In this document: piece by piece, positions 9,601 through 21,600 of the stretch
Numbering within the stretch: the first letter of the stretch is position 1
How the letters are laid out: every line of letters starts with the position of its first letter
DNA from: Pseudobythopirellula maris
GTDB lineage: Bacteria; Planctomycetota; Planctomycetia; Pirellulales; Lacipirellulaceae
DNA: 64,000 nucleotides
Direction: 5' to 3'
Assembly (NCBI RefSeq): GCF_007859945.1
Contig: NZ_SJPQ01000001.1
Location: 868,001 to 932,000, forward strand
Notes under the pieces: generated by a model
What the model was told of the DNA's origin: nothing
The model's database searches: none
What the model saw: the letters and a program-made list of their open reading frames with translations, nothing else
Position numbers and translations under genes: made by a program

Positions 9601-12600
9601 GTCGCTCAGGTCGAGCCGCTCGAGCCGGCCGAGCCCCAACGGCTCGGCGCCGTCGCCGAGCCGCGGCGCGAGCGGCGCCAGCAGGTCGGGCAGCGGGTCG
9701 GTGACGCCCTCACGACTCAACACATGCAGGGTGTCGCCCTGGGTCGCCGTATAAACGTGCCGCCCGTCGGCCGACGAGGCGACTGTGATACCGCGCAACG
9801 TCACGGGGTCAGAAGTGGTGTACGACGCCAAGGAGGGAGTCAACAGGCCAGTCAGGCTGTCTCGGTTGTAAACCAATAGGTCTGCGCTGTCGCTCACATA
9901 CACGTGACTGCCCTCCGTGCTGATCGCGACGCTAGCAGACGTATTCGGTTGGTCCAACTCGGCCGGAGGCGTGACGACCTGCAACTCGGAGAGCGTGCCA
10001 TTGACCGCGTTGATGCCGAGAACGAACAACTTGCGAGCCTCGCCCTCGATCAACGAGAAGGCGTAGAGACGCAGCCCCTCGGCGTCGATCGCGATCTGCG
10101 CCACCCCGTCGTCGGCGGCGGCAGCCTGCGGGTCGAGCACGTAAACTTCCACGGGGTTCAGGTCGGCGTCGTAAACATAGACCTGAGGGTTGTGGATGTC
10201 AGCGACGTACACACGCTCGCCGTCGGGGCTCAGCACAAGCGACGCGAATTCGACGGTAATGCCTAGTTCGTGGCGGACGTCGATCGGAGCGGACAGCGCA
10301 CCGGTCGTCACGTCGCGGTCGTATCGCAGCAAGCTATCGCCGCTGGTTACGTACAAGCGATCGCCGTTGCCGTTAAGCGTCAGGTTGTCGATGCTGCGAT
10401 CAGTGCCGGTCAGGCCGAACGCCCCCATCGACGAGACCTCGGTCAGCACTCCGGTGAGCAAGTCGCGGGAGTACACGTACAACCGGTGCTGCGCCCCGGC
10501 GTAGACGTAGCGTCCGTCCGCGCTGACCGCGACCCCGCCATCGCTCGCCGGGATGAGCTGGAGGGTCTGCGAGGGCGTCAGGGCGCCCGTGAATTGGTTC
10601 CGCTCGTAGACGTGCAGCGCCGCATTGGGGTTGTCGTGGCCGCCGCGACCGAACAGCAGCACGTGGCGCCCGTCCGGGCTGACCACGATGTCGTTGGGTC
10701 GGTCCGCCACCCCCTCGGCTTGGCCGGAGAGGAATTGAGACTCGCTCAGCCCCGGGCCGGTCAGCTCAAACCCGGGCGGGGTCGCTGCGACGCCGCCGTC
10801 CGACAGGTCGAGGTCGCGCAGGTTGACCAGCCGGTCGACGCCTTCAAGGCTGCCCAGGCCGAGGCCCGTGGCGTCGAGCGTGTTGAGCGTCGCCAGCACC
10901 GTCGCGCGCAGCTCGTCGTGCGTGAGCGGCAGGCCGTCGTGCCCCGTGGTGACGGGCAACCCCAGCGCCGCCGCGATCGCCGCCGCCACGCGGCGGTCTT
11001 CGATCTCGACAACCGGGTCGAGAACCACCGGCGTAGAGATCGACGCGACCTCGACGTTGAGCAATTCGGACGCCTCGCGGTCGCGGACCTCGATGTCGCC
11101 GCCGAAGAACGTGTCGAAGCCGCTCTCGCCGAGCAGGACGTCGAGGTCGTTGTCGCCCGCGAGCGTGTCGTCGCCGTCGCCGCCGCGCAGCAGGTCGCGG
11201 TCGGGCAGGTCGCCCTCGTGCGTCCAGCCGCGGGTCGGCGCGAACGCCTCGATCTCAAACCCGCGCGGGGAGCCCGGCGTGATGACGCCCGTGCCGTAGA
11301 CGCGCAGGTAGTACTCGCCAGCCGGCAGCGCCCGCAGGTCGAAGTCCAAGACGCCCGAGAACAGCTCCCGCCCGTCGGCGCCCAGCAGGTCGGCGGCGAC
11401 CGGCGCCCCCAGCTCGGTGAGCACGTGGAGCGCGTCGCCCGCCCGGCCGTCGCCCAACGTGGTCAGCCTCATCCAGCGCTCCGGCGAGTCGCTGCTGAGC
11501 TCGTACGGCTGGTCGCCGCCGGGGAATCGGAGCGGTTGGCCGGTCCCGTCGTTGGCGAGGAACTCGCCGCTGCCCGGCACGGAGACGTTGGCCAGCGTTT
11601 CGGCGATCGGCGGGCTGAACACCCGCAGCTCGGCGAAGCCGCCTTGGCCGGCGTCTTGATGCCCCTCGAGCTCGATCTCGAGGCGGTCGCCGAAGACCGA
11701 CCCGGGGAACTCGAAGTCGAGGTCGACCCGCTGGCCCTCGAGCTCGATCGCTTCCGACTCGTAGACCGGCGCGCCGGGCGCCGACGAGTCGAACACCCGC
11801 AGCCGCACCGTGCGGAAACCAAGGCCGCCCGTCGCCTCCGGTTCGAGCCTGACCGAGCCGAAGCGGATCGTCTCGCCCGCGGTCCAGGTCACCAGCTCGG
11901 TGTCGTCGCCCGCGTCGGCGCCGTCGGAGAGCCAGCCGCTCGACTGCTCGCGGTCGATCAGGTTGTCCGCCGGCGAAGTGGAGGAGGAGACCGAGACCGT
12001 CCCGAGCGCGGTCACGTCGAAGCGGTTCGCCCGCCCGCCGTAAACGGCGTAGACGACGCCGAGTTGGGCCGGCGAGGCGCCGAGCGTCCCCGCCTCGGGC
12101 TGGGCGACGATCAGGTCGTCGACCAGGTCGTTGTTCAGGTCGACGCCGTGCGGCCCGAGCGCGATGGCGCCCGCCGGGGCGTCGAGCGTCACGTCGGCCG
12201 AGCCGAGCGCGAGCACGCCGCTGGCCGAGCCGATCGACCAGAAGACGTGGACCGCGCCAGCCGTGGCGTCGGCCACGGCCAGGTCCGCGGCGCCGTCGCC
12301 GTTGTAGTCGCCGGCGCTGATCGCCAGGCCCGCTTCGGAGAGCGTGAACCGCGGGGCTCCCGCCAGGCTGAAATCGGCGGCGCCGAAGTAGACGCGTGTC
12401 CCTGTCGCGCCGGAGAGAGCGAAGTCGTCGTAGCCATCGCCATCGAGGTCGCCCAACGGCGTGACACGACCCTCGGCCGCCGCGCCGCTGAGCGCCAGCT
12501 CGGCCGAGGTTCCGATCAGCACGTCGGACGCCGCCACGTCGCCGAGCAAGACGCGCAGGTAGTCGTCGCCGGCCGACACGCCGTCGTGGCCGCCGTCGGC

Positions 12601-15600
12601 GACCGCCAGGTCGGCCAGCCCGTCGCCGTTCACGTCGCCCAGGGCCGTCACGCGGAGGTCCATCGTGCGGTCGTCGCCGGCGGAGCTGGGCGCCACCTCG
12701 GCGAGCGTTTGCTCTGAGCCCGCGGCGAGCGACTCGCCGGAGAAGATTGTCGCGTAGGCCCGCGGCCCCTCGAACCGCCACAGCGACTGCTCGGCGGGCG
12801 AGTAGAGGTAGAGCGCGTCGTCGAACACCGCCAGCGGAACGAGCCCGTCGACGGCGGCGCCCGCGCCGTCGACGATGCGTGTGCGGATGGCGTTCACGCC
12901 GTCGTACCGCCAGACGAAGCCCTCGTGCTCGACGGTGAAGTAAACCGAGCCGTCGAACTCGATGAAATCGGCGGGCGAAGAGCCGGCGCCGCCCGGGGCG
13001 ATCTCGAACATCGCCTCGAACTGCCCCGCCGCGTCGAGCACCCACAGCTCGCGCCCGCCCCCGTTGGTCAGGCCCGCGAAGAAGACCTGGCCCGCCTCGC
13101 TGACAAACACGTTCTGCGGGTCGGGCGCCGGGGCGAAGTCGACCGTCAGCGCCGTCGCGTCGGTGAAGTCAAACAGGTCGCCGTTGGCGGGCGCCGTGGC
13201 GTAGAGGTGGCGGTCGCCCGAGCCGTTCTCCGCGGTGAAGTAGAGCAAGCCGGTCGCCGGGGCCCAGGTCAGGTCTTCCGGGTCGCTGACTCCCGCGGGG
13301 AGGTTGACCCCGATCGAATCGGGGTCGTCGGGGTCAAAGTCTGACAACAGCCGCAGTCGCGAGCCGCCGCCGAAGTCCTCGACGTAGTAGAGCGCCTCGT
13401 CGTCGACGCCGTTGGGCAGCTGGAACTCGACCCGGGTCAAATCGCGGGCCGCCCGCGCCACGCCGTCGACCGACCGCGCGACGGCCGACGAGTCGCCTGG
13501 CAGGTGGCCCACAATCAGGTCGCTGCTGGTGGAGTAGACATCGCTCCCCTCAATACGCTGGTACTCGAGCGCGTTGAGCTTGGGGTAAGCCTCGCCCGAA
13601 GCGGGGCCCTGGGGGCGGGGCGTGACGGGGCTGCCGCTGAAGACCACCTCGCTCACGCCGACCGGGCCCTCGCCGGCAAAGTTCTCCAGCACGTCGAACC
13701 GCACGAACCGCGCGCTGAGGTCGGCCAGCTCGACGCCCGGCGGCAGGTTGGCCGACAACGCGGTCGAGTTGAACGACTGGCCCGTGTAAAACTCCGTGCC
13801 CGACGCCTCGCTGAACTCGAACTCGCCGATCGAGGTGTAAACGCCGTCGCCGCCGGCGATCGAGATGATCGCCCGCTTCACGCCGTGCTGGGTCGCGTCG
13901 CCGGCGAAGTAGGTCGAGTCGGCGTCGTCGTTGTAGTTGTAGAACCGCAACCCGTCGAGCGCGTACTCGTCGCCCAGATCGAGTGTGAGCGTGGGGGTCG
14001 TGTCCGCCTCGTCGCTGAGCCACATCGTGTCGTGGTCGATGCTGTGCCGCGGCGGGTTGGACGAGAAATTGAGCCCGTGGCCATTGCCCGCCAGCAGGGC
14101 GTTCTGCAGCGGCTGCGAGCTGCTGGCCGTCGCCCCCAGGTTGTCGATGTCGATCGAGTTGTCGTCGGTCAGCGTGAACACGCCCATGGACGTGTGGGGG
14201 AAGGCGCCGAAGAACGCCGGCTCGCCGTTGACCAGCTGGAAACCGACCGGGTTGCGCACAAAGCCGTCGGTATCGTCGCTGACGACCCGTTGCAGGCGCC
14301 CGTGGCGGTCGATCTTGTGCAACACGTATCCAGCCGATGAGCCCGAATCGGCTGAGAAGTAGAGCGTGCCGGCGTGCTCCGGGAAGTCGCCGAACACGTG
14401 CGTGTCGTGGCTCAGCGAGATGTCGACCTCCGAGGCAAGCCGCTGGGCCACGCCCGCCGCCGCGCTCGCCCCGGTCGAAAGCACGAGGTCGTCGAACCCG
14501 TCGCCGTCGATGTCGACCAGTGCGACCGCCGCCCCGCTGGGCGAGAGCCGGTCGGCGCCCACCACGAGCGACAGGCTGTTGTTGATGGTTAGGTCGTTGG
14601 CCAAGAACTCGGCGCCCCACTCGCGGCGCCACGCGTCGGCGCCGCCGAGCACCACGGTCACCAGCGTCTCGTCCGTGCCGGGACGGACGAACGCCATGTC
14701 GGCGCGGCCGTCGCCGTTCACGTCGCCGAACTCGGTCGCCGGGGCGCCCAACGCGGCGTGGTCGATCACGATGTCGGCGACCTCCGTGATGCGGTGCGTG
14801 TCGTCGAGCGTCGGGGGGCGGAGCATGACGAAACTGCGCGACGCGCCGACCAGCAGGTAGTCGTCGAAGCCGTCGCCGTCGAAGTCGCCGATGCGTCGCA
14901 CGTCGCTGAGCCGTTCGCCCGCCGCGGCGCCCTCGACGCTCGCGGCGCCCCCGAGCAGCGTCTGGCGGTAGGCGGTCAGGTCGAAGCCGGCCGCGTTGTC
15001 CTCGGCCGACTCGCCGAACTGCGGGGTCGCCAGCTCGAAGGCGTACGCCTCCGCGTCGCCCGCCACGCCGGTGAACTGGCTGACGAAGGGGTAGGCGTCG
15101 TCGGCCGCGGTCGGCGCGCCGCCGTGGAGCGAGTCGGCCCCGCCGCCGCCGAGCAGCTCGTCGTCGCCCAGGCCGCCGAAGATCACGTCGTCGCCCGCGC
15201 CGCCGTCGATGCGGTCGGCGAGCGCCCCGCCGAACAACAGGTCGTCTCCCTCGCCGCCGCGCAGGTCGAGCGCCGCGATCGTGGCGCCCTGCTCCGCGTC
15301 GCCCAGGTCGACGCCCCAGCTCGCGAACAGCTCGGCGTCGAACGCGCCCGACAGGGGCAGGAACTGGAACCCGCTGTCGGCGTGGAACGTGTCGTCGCCA
15401 CGCTGCAGGTCGACGACCGTCCGCTCGACGTCGCGTGTCTGGTAGAAGTAATGTTGCTGCTCGTAGGCGGTCTCGTCCGCCGTCTTGCGGAAGTCTTGCG
15501 CGCCGATGTCCCACACCAGGCTGGTGAACTCGTAGCGGTGCAGCAGCGTGTTGTAGCGCAGCGCCGCGTAGTCGGGAACCTCGTTGCCGAGCCGGTCGAG

Positions 15601-18600
15601 GTCGCCGCCGAGGAACAGCACGCGGTCGTCGCCGGCGCCGCCGAGCAGTTGATCGCTGTAGGTCGGGATGTACGTCTCGCTGCCCGCCTGGAAGAGCGTG
15701 TTGGTCTGGCTGCCGAGCTCGGGCAGCGCGTCGGGGATGATCTGGAAGGTGTCGTCCCCTTCGCCGCCGAACAGCAGGTCGCTCGCCTGACGGTCGAGCC
15801 CGCCCGTGAGCACGTCCTGGCCGGGGCCACCGAAGATCCAGTCCTCGCCGGCGCCGCCGGAGAGGATGTCGTCGCCGCGGCCGCCGAGGATCACGTCGCG
15901 CCGCACCGGGTCGTCGCGCAGCGCCATGTCGACCAGCCGTTCGGCACCCGCGCCGAGCGCGAGTCGCAGGTCGTACACGGTCGGCAGCCCGGCGTCGTTG
16001 ACGACGCGCAGCAGGTAGCGGTTGCCGGCAGTCCAGCCGGCGAGTTCGAGCGCCTCGGTCCCGCTGCCAGTGAGCGGCAGCAGGGTCGGCTCGCCATCGC
16101 CGACGACCTCGTACAGCTCGAGGCTCATGCCGTCGGCGGTCGACACGCTGGCGGCGTCGATGACGAGCGGGCCGCCGGCGTCGGGCAACTCGATCTCGAA
16201 CCAGTCGGCGTCGGTCGGGCTGTCGATCGTCAGGCCTTGGTAGACCACCGCCTGCGGGTCGGTGGCGAGCGGGAACGCCCGCCCCGGGCTGTCGTTCCTG
16301 CCGCGCAGGCCGTCGGCCGACACGCCCGACTCGGCACGGTCGGTGAGGATGGCGACTCCCGACTCGATCACGACGCGGTCGTCGCCGTCGCCGGCGTCGA
16401 TCCACACGGTCTTCTGCACCGTCGGGCCGACCTGGATCTCGTCGGATCCGCCGAGCGCGTCGATGATGATCGCCAGGAAGTCGCCCTCGGGCGGCAGCAG
16501 GCCGTCGACCAGCTGGGTCTCGGCCATCGCCAACGCGGAGGGGTCGGCCCCGTCGCCGGCCCCGTCGTTTGCTTTGACCGCGTCGATGAACTGCTGGGCG
16601 CGGAACACCGTGTCGGCGGCGTTCCAGACCGGGTCGCCGTTCTCGTCGGTCGCCGCGAAGTCGAGCCGCACCTGCGCGGCGAAGCTGAAGAAACCATCGT
16701 TCTCCGTCAGCCGGGTGATCAGGTGGTGGTCCGACAGCAGGCCGGGCTCGGTGACAAAGTCGACCGTGATCCGGTCGTTGCTGTTCGTGCCGCCCAGGTA
16801 CCAGACCTGGCCCGTCTGCTTGGCGTACTCCTTCCAGGCGTCGCCGGCCAAGCCGCCGTCGAGCGACTCGAGCGTCGTGCCGTCGGCGCGGTACAGCGCG
16901 TCGGCGCCGCCGTTGCCGTAGAGGAAGTCGAGGCCCGTGCCGCCGTACAGCTCGTCGCCGCGCGCCATACCGAGCATGCGGTTCAGGCCGGTCGACTCCT
17001 GCACGCGGGGCGGCTCGGCCGGGTTGGAGCCGTCGAGCTCGCCGTCGTCGTCGAACAGGGCGCCGAGTGGGTCGACGAACACGCCGAACTGCGAGCCGCC
17101 TTGCCGCGGGTCGTACGACCAGGCGTAGAGGGCGTTGGTCCCGGCGCCGCCTATCAGGTCGTCGTTGCCGGCGCCGGCGAACAGCGTGTCGTGGTCGCCG
17201 GGGTTGGCCACGCCGGTGTCGCCCCACAGGCGGTCGTCGCCCGCGAAGCCGTACGCCGTGTCGCTCCCGACGCCGCCGTCGAGCCGGTCGCGTCCCTCGG
17301 CCCCGATCAGCACGTCGTCGTCGCCGCCCCCGTCGAAGACGCCGACAAAATCGCTGCTGCGGGCGGCCAGGGGCGCCAGGTCGAGCTGCCGCGTGCCGAC
17401 GGGCAAGCCGGCGTCGAGCCCGGCGATCGGGTTCGCCTGGGCGAAGCCGATCGTGTCGGCGCCCGCCAGGCCGGCGACCTGAATCTGCTCGAGGAGGAAA
17501 TCGCCCGTCGTGGCGTCGCGCCAATCGACCCGGATCGCCTGCCCGTTGTAGTCGATGTGCAACTGGCCAACGCCGCCGGGGGCGGCGGGGATCGTCTCGG
17601 CAAACAAGATGCGGTCGTCGTTCTGCGTGCCGCCGACCACCAGGATGTCGGTCGCGTTGTCGTCGGCCGTGTCGCCCACGGTGCTGTTGCCGAAGTGGCC
17701 GTCGATCACGTCGACGCCCACGTTGTGGCCCGTCGCCGTGGGGGCAACGAACAAGTCGATGCCGCCGCCGCCGTACTGCGTGTCGGAGCCTGATTGGCCG
17801 TCTAACAGGTCGGAGTCGGCGCCGCCCCACAGCTCGTCGTCGCCGCCGCCGCCAGAGAGCTGGTCCTCGCCGCCGCCGCCCAGCAGCCGGTCGTCGCCGC
17901 CGGCCGTGGCGGCCGTCGGGTTGACGTTGTAACCGGGCCCGGCCGCGTAGTCGCCGCGCAGCACGTCGTTGCCCCCCTCGCCCACGAGCAGGTCATCGCC
18001 GAGGTTGCCCAGCAGCAGGTCGCCCCCCGCGCCGCCGAACAGCTGGTCGCCGATGAGCCCCGGCGCCGCGACCGCCGAGTGAGAGTAGGCGTACAGCGTG
18101 TCTCGGCCGTCGCCGCCGAAGAGCCGCTGGCCCGCGCGGTGCGTGGCGTCGCCGTCGCCCAACAGGGTGTCGGCGCCCGCCTCGCCGAGGATCTGGTCGA
18201 CGCCCCCGCCGCCGCGCAAGCTGTCGTCGCCCAGGCCGCCACGCACCACGTCGTCGTCATTGCCGCCCGTGGCCGTGTCGGCCCCTTGGCCGCCGTCGAC
18301 GTAGTCGGCGCCCGCGCCGCCGTCGAGTATGTCGTTATCGAAGCCGCCAAACAGCAGGTCGTTGCCGTCGTCGCCGAGCAGCGTGTCGCGTCCGCCGCGC
18401 GAGAACCCGGCGAGCGACTGGCCCCCCACAGCGGCCGGGGTGACGAGCACCGCCGGGAAGTAGCCGGTCGGGTAGGCCGCTTCCGCCTGCAAGTAGCCCG
18501 GCGGCAGCGTGAACGCGCCGGGGGTCGAACGGTCGAACGACGCGGCAGGCAAGAGCGCGTCGCCGCCCCACAAGAGGTCATCGCCGTCGCCGCCGCTCAG

Positions 18601-21600
18601 CTCGTCGTCTCCCATGCCGCCGATGAGCAGGTCGTCGCCGCCGAGGCCCTCGAGCGTGTCGTCGCCGAAGCCGCCGACGAGCTCGTTGTCGGCGTCGTCG
18701 CCCGCAAGGATGTCGGCCCCGCGGCCGCCCACCACGTGCTCGACGCCCACGATGCCGCCGAGCGCCGTGGCCGACTGCGACGCGAGCCCGACCGTGACCG
18801 GCAGCAGCCAGGCGGCGTAGTCGATGCGGTCCTCGGTCCCGGCGCCGCCGTCGAGCTGGCCCAGCAGCCCGGCGTAGGGCGAGACGACAAACAGGTCGTC
18901 CGCGGCGCCGCCCACGAGGCTCTCGACCTCGCTGAAGCTGGCCAGCGTGCGGCCGTCGCTCACCAGCCCGGCGCCGTAGGTCAAGATCGAGAAGTCGAGC
19001 GCCGCCACGGCCGCGGAAAAGTCGACCGTGTCGTTGTCGAACACGCCGTCGCCGAGCGAGCCGGTCAACTGGCCCGACAGCACGGCGCCGGTGGCGAAGA
19101 CGAACTCGTCGTTGCCGTCGTTGCCCGCCAAATCTTCGACGCCCGAGAACGAGAACGCCTCGGCCGAGCCGACAAAGCCGGCGTCGTCGCTCGTGACGTG
19201 GACCGACTCGCCCGCCGAGTGGGTGATCAGCAAGTCGTTGGCCGAAGCCCCGCCGAGGAACGCCTCGACTTGCGAGTAGAGGAAGCCCCCGCCGTCGCCG
19301 CGGTGCGCGACGCGGGTCGCGTCGCGGTCGACCTGGACGGCGACCGACGCGTTGTAACCGCTGAAGTCGAGCGTGTCGGCGCCGCCGGCGCCGTCGACCT
19401 CGCCACTAACGAGGGCGGAACCCGTGAACCGGAAGTTGTCGTCACCGTCGTGCCCCACGAGCCGCTCGGCGCCGCTGAAGAAGAACCGCCCGCCGGCGTC
19501 GCCCGCGTTCGAGCCGGTTATGCGCCAGTCGTTGGGCGTGCCGGGCGCCAGCGCGAACGGCAGCTCGAACGTGTCGAGGTTTGTGCCGCCGACAAACCCA
19601 CTCACGTAGGCGCCGCGCACGGTGTTCGAGCCGTCGGTGGCGAAGGCGCCGCTGTAGGTCCGCTCGCCCGTCTCCGGGTCGACGCTCAGCGGCGCGAGCG
19701 TGTGCTGGGCGCTGAAGGTGATCGGCGCGGTGGTGGGGCCGAAGTCGGCCGTGTTGCGGTCGGCGGAGTCGTCCTCGACGATCTCGTCGGCGCCCCAACC
19801 GTTGGCGAACACGTAGGTGTCGTCGCCCCGGTGGCCAAACAACCGGTCGTCGCCCAAGCCGCCGTCGATCAGGTCGTCGCCGGCGCCGCCGATGAGTGTG
19901 TCGTTGCCCGCCCCGCCGCGCAGCACGGCGGGCAGGGTCACGCTGTCGAGCAGCGTGATCTCGTCGTCGCCCGCGCCGCCGTCGAAGTAGATCCGCTCGA
20001 CGCCCGAGTAGCGCTTGATCACCTCGGTCTCTTCGTCCAGCTGGAACGTGACGATCACCGCGTCGGGCTCGACCTGGTCGATCGTGAACTTCTCGGCGCC
20101 GTCGGCGACGAAGGCGCCCGGGTCACGGTCGTCGGCCAGATCGCCGGCGTGCAGCACCAGCGTGCCCGCCTCGAAGCCGCCAGCGCCGTCGGAGACGTGC
20201 GCCAGCTCGAGCGGCGGTGGGTCGACGCAGACGTGCTCGAACGTGAACAACTCAACGTCGATGATGTCGACCGAGCCCGACAGGATCAGTACCTCGTAGT
20301 TGAGCCTCAGCAGCGCGCCGATGCTGCCGTGCACGTCGAACACGCAGAGCCCCGGCACGGCGGGGTCGGGCGTCGGGAAGGGGTGCAGGTCGACCAGGTC
20401 GGCGATCTCGTCGAGGTAGAGCTTGCCGTCGCCGTCGGTGTCGTTCCAGTTGAACTCGACGTCGGCCGTCACGCCCCCTTCGACGCTGACCGAGGCGCCC
20501 TCCAGGTCGAGCGACAGGCCCACCGTCACCTCGAGCCCGAAGCCGAACTCCGGCGTGTCGGCTCCCGTGGTGATGTTCTCCAGGTCGCCGAAGTAGAGCC
20601 CGTCGAGGAAGTTGCCTGTTTTGGCGATGCCGCGCGTGTCGAACCCGAGCGACAGGTCGGCGAACGCGTCGAGCACCACGCCGAGCGTGGCGTAGATCGG
20701 GATCGGCGGCACGAGCGGGCCGAAGCGGGCGCTCACGGGCACCTCGAGCTCGAGCCGCGGCAGGTCGAGCTGCAAGATGTCGGCCGTCTCGCCGGTGAAC
20801 AGCTTGAACAGGTTCGAGGGGTCGGTCAGCAGCGGGATCTTCACCCCCAGCCCGCCGGCGCCCTCGCTGTTGGGCGTGCGCACCATCTTGCGGATCGAAG
20901 CGCTCGCCGAGCGCGAGCCCGAGTGCCCCGACGAGGAGGCCTGGCCGAACACGTCCTCCAGGCCGGTCACGGGCGAAGACTGCCCCGTGCCGGCGGCGAT
21001 CTTCGAGGCGTCGATGCCGACCGACACGTCGCCGCTAGTCAGGTCGAGCGGGTTGCCGACGCCGCCGAAGGTGTAGCTGCCGAAGTTGATCTCGAGGCCG
21101 TCGCTCTCGTCGGCCGTGTCGCGCAGCGTCTCGACCGTGTCGTAGATGCTGCTGATCAGCCCGAGCACGCGGTTGGCCTTCTGGGCCTGCGCGAGGTCGC
21201 CCCCGCCGAAGAGCACGCCGAGCGTGAGGAACGTGACCGGCCCCTCGCCGGCCAGCTCCGCGACCTCCGAGACGCCCGGCACCTCTTCGCCGAGGAAATC
21301 GAGCAGCGGCTTGAGCGGCTCGACGTACTCGGTGAAGAAGTCGAACGCCGGAGCAGCCACGTTGTCGAAGAAGCTCCCCAGGTCGAGCGTGGCGTCGTGG
21401 ATCGTCGCCACCGGCGCACCCCCCCCCACGAGCCCGTCGCGCGTCGTGTAGCCGATGTTCCAATCGACCGTAAAGCCGGCCGTGATCTCCGGCAGCGAGT
21501 CGGACACGTCGGCCCCGAGCGCCAGGTCGATGGTCGCCAGGGTCGACACGCCGGCGTTGAAGGTCTCGTCGAGGCCGGCGCTGGCGATCTCGCCGAGCGT

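Noticed and set aside
11255-17830. Long second-frame minus-strand open frames (11255-13045 and 13550-17830)
   Set aside because: They are Arg-rich shifted reads of the same giant gene with no protein-like motifs. The main frame holds recognisable domains throughout.
15115-19990. Regularly repeated GC-rich units that could suggest a CRISPR or DNA satellite
   Set aside because: They are codon-level repeats of RTX nonapeptides, with variable sequence and no spacer structure.
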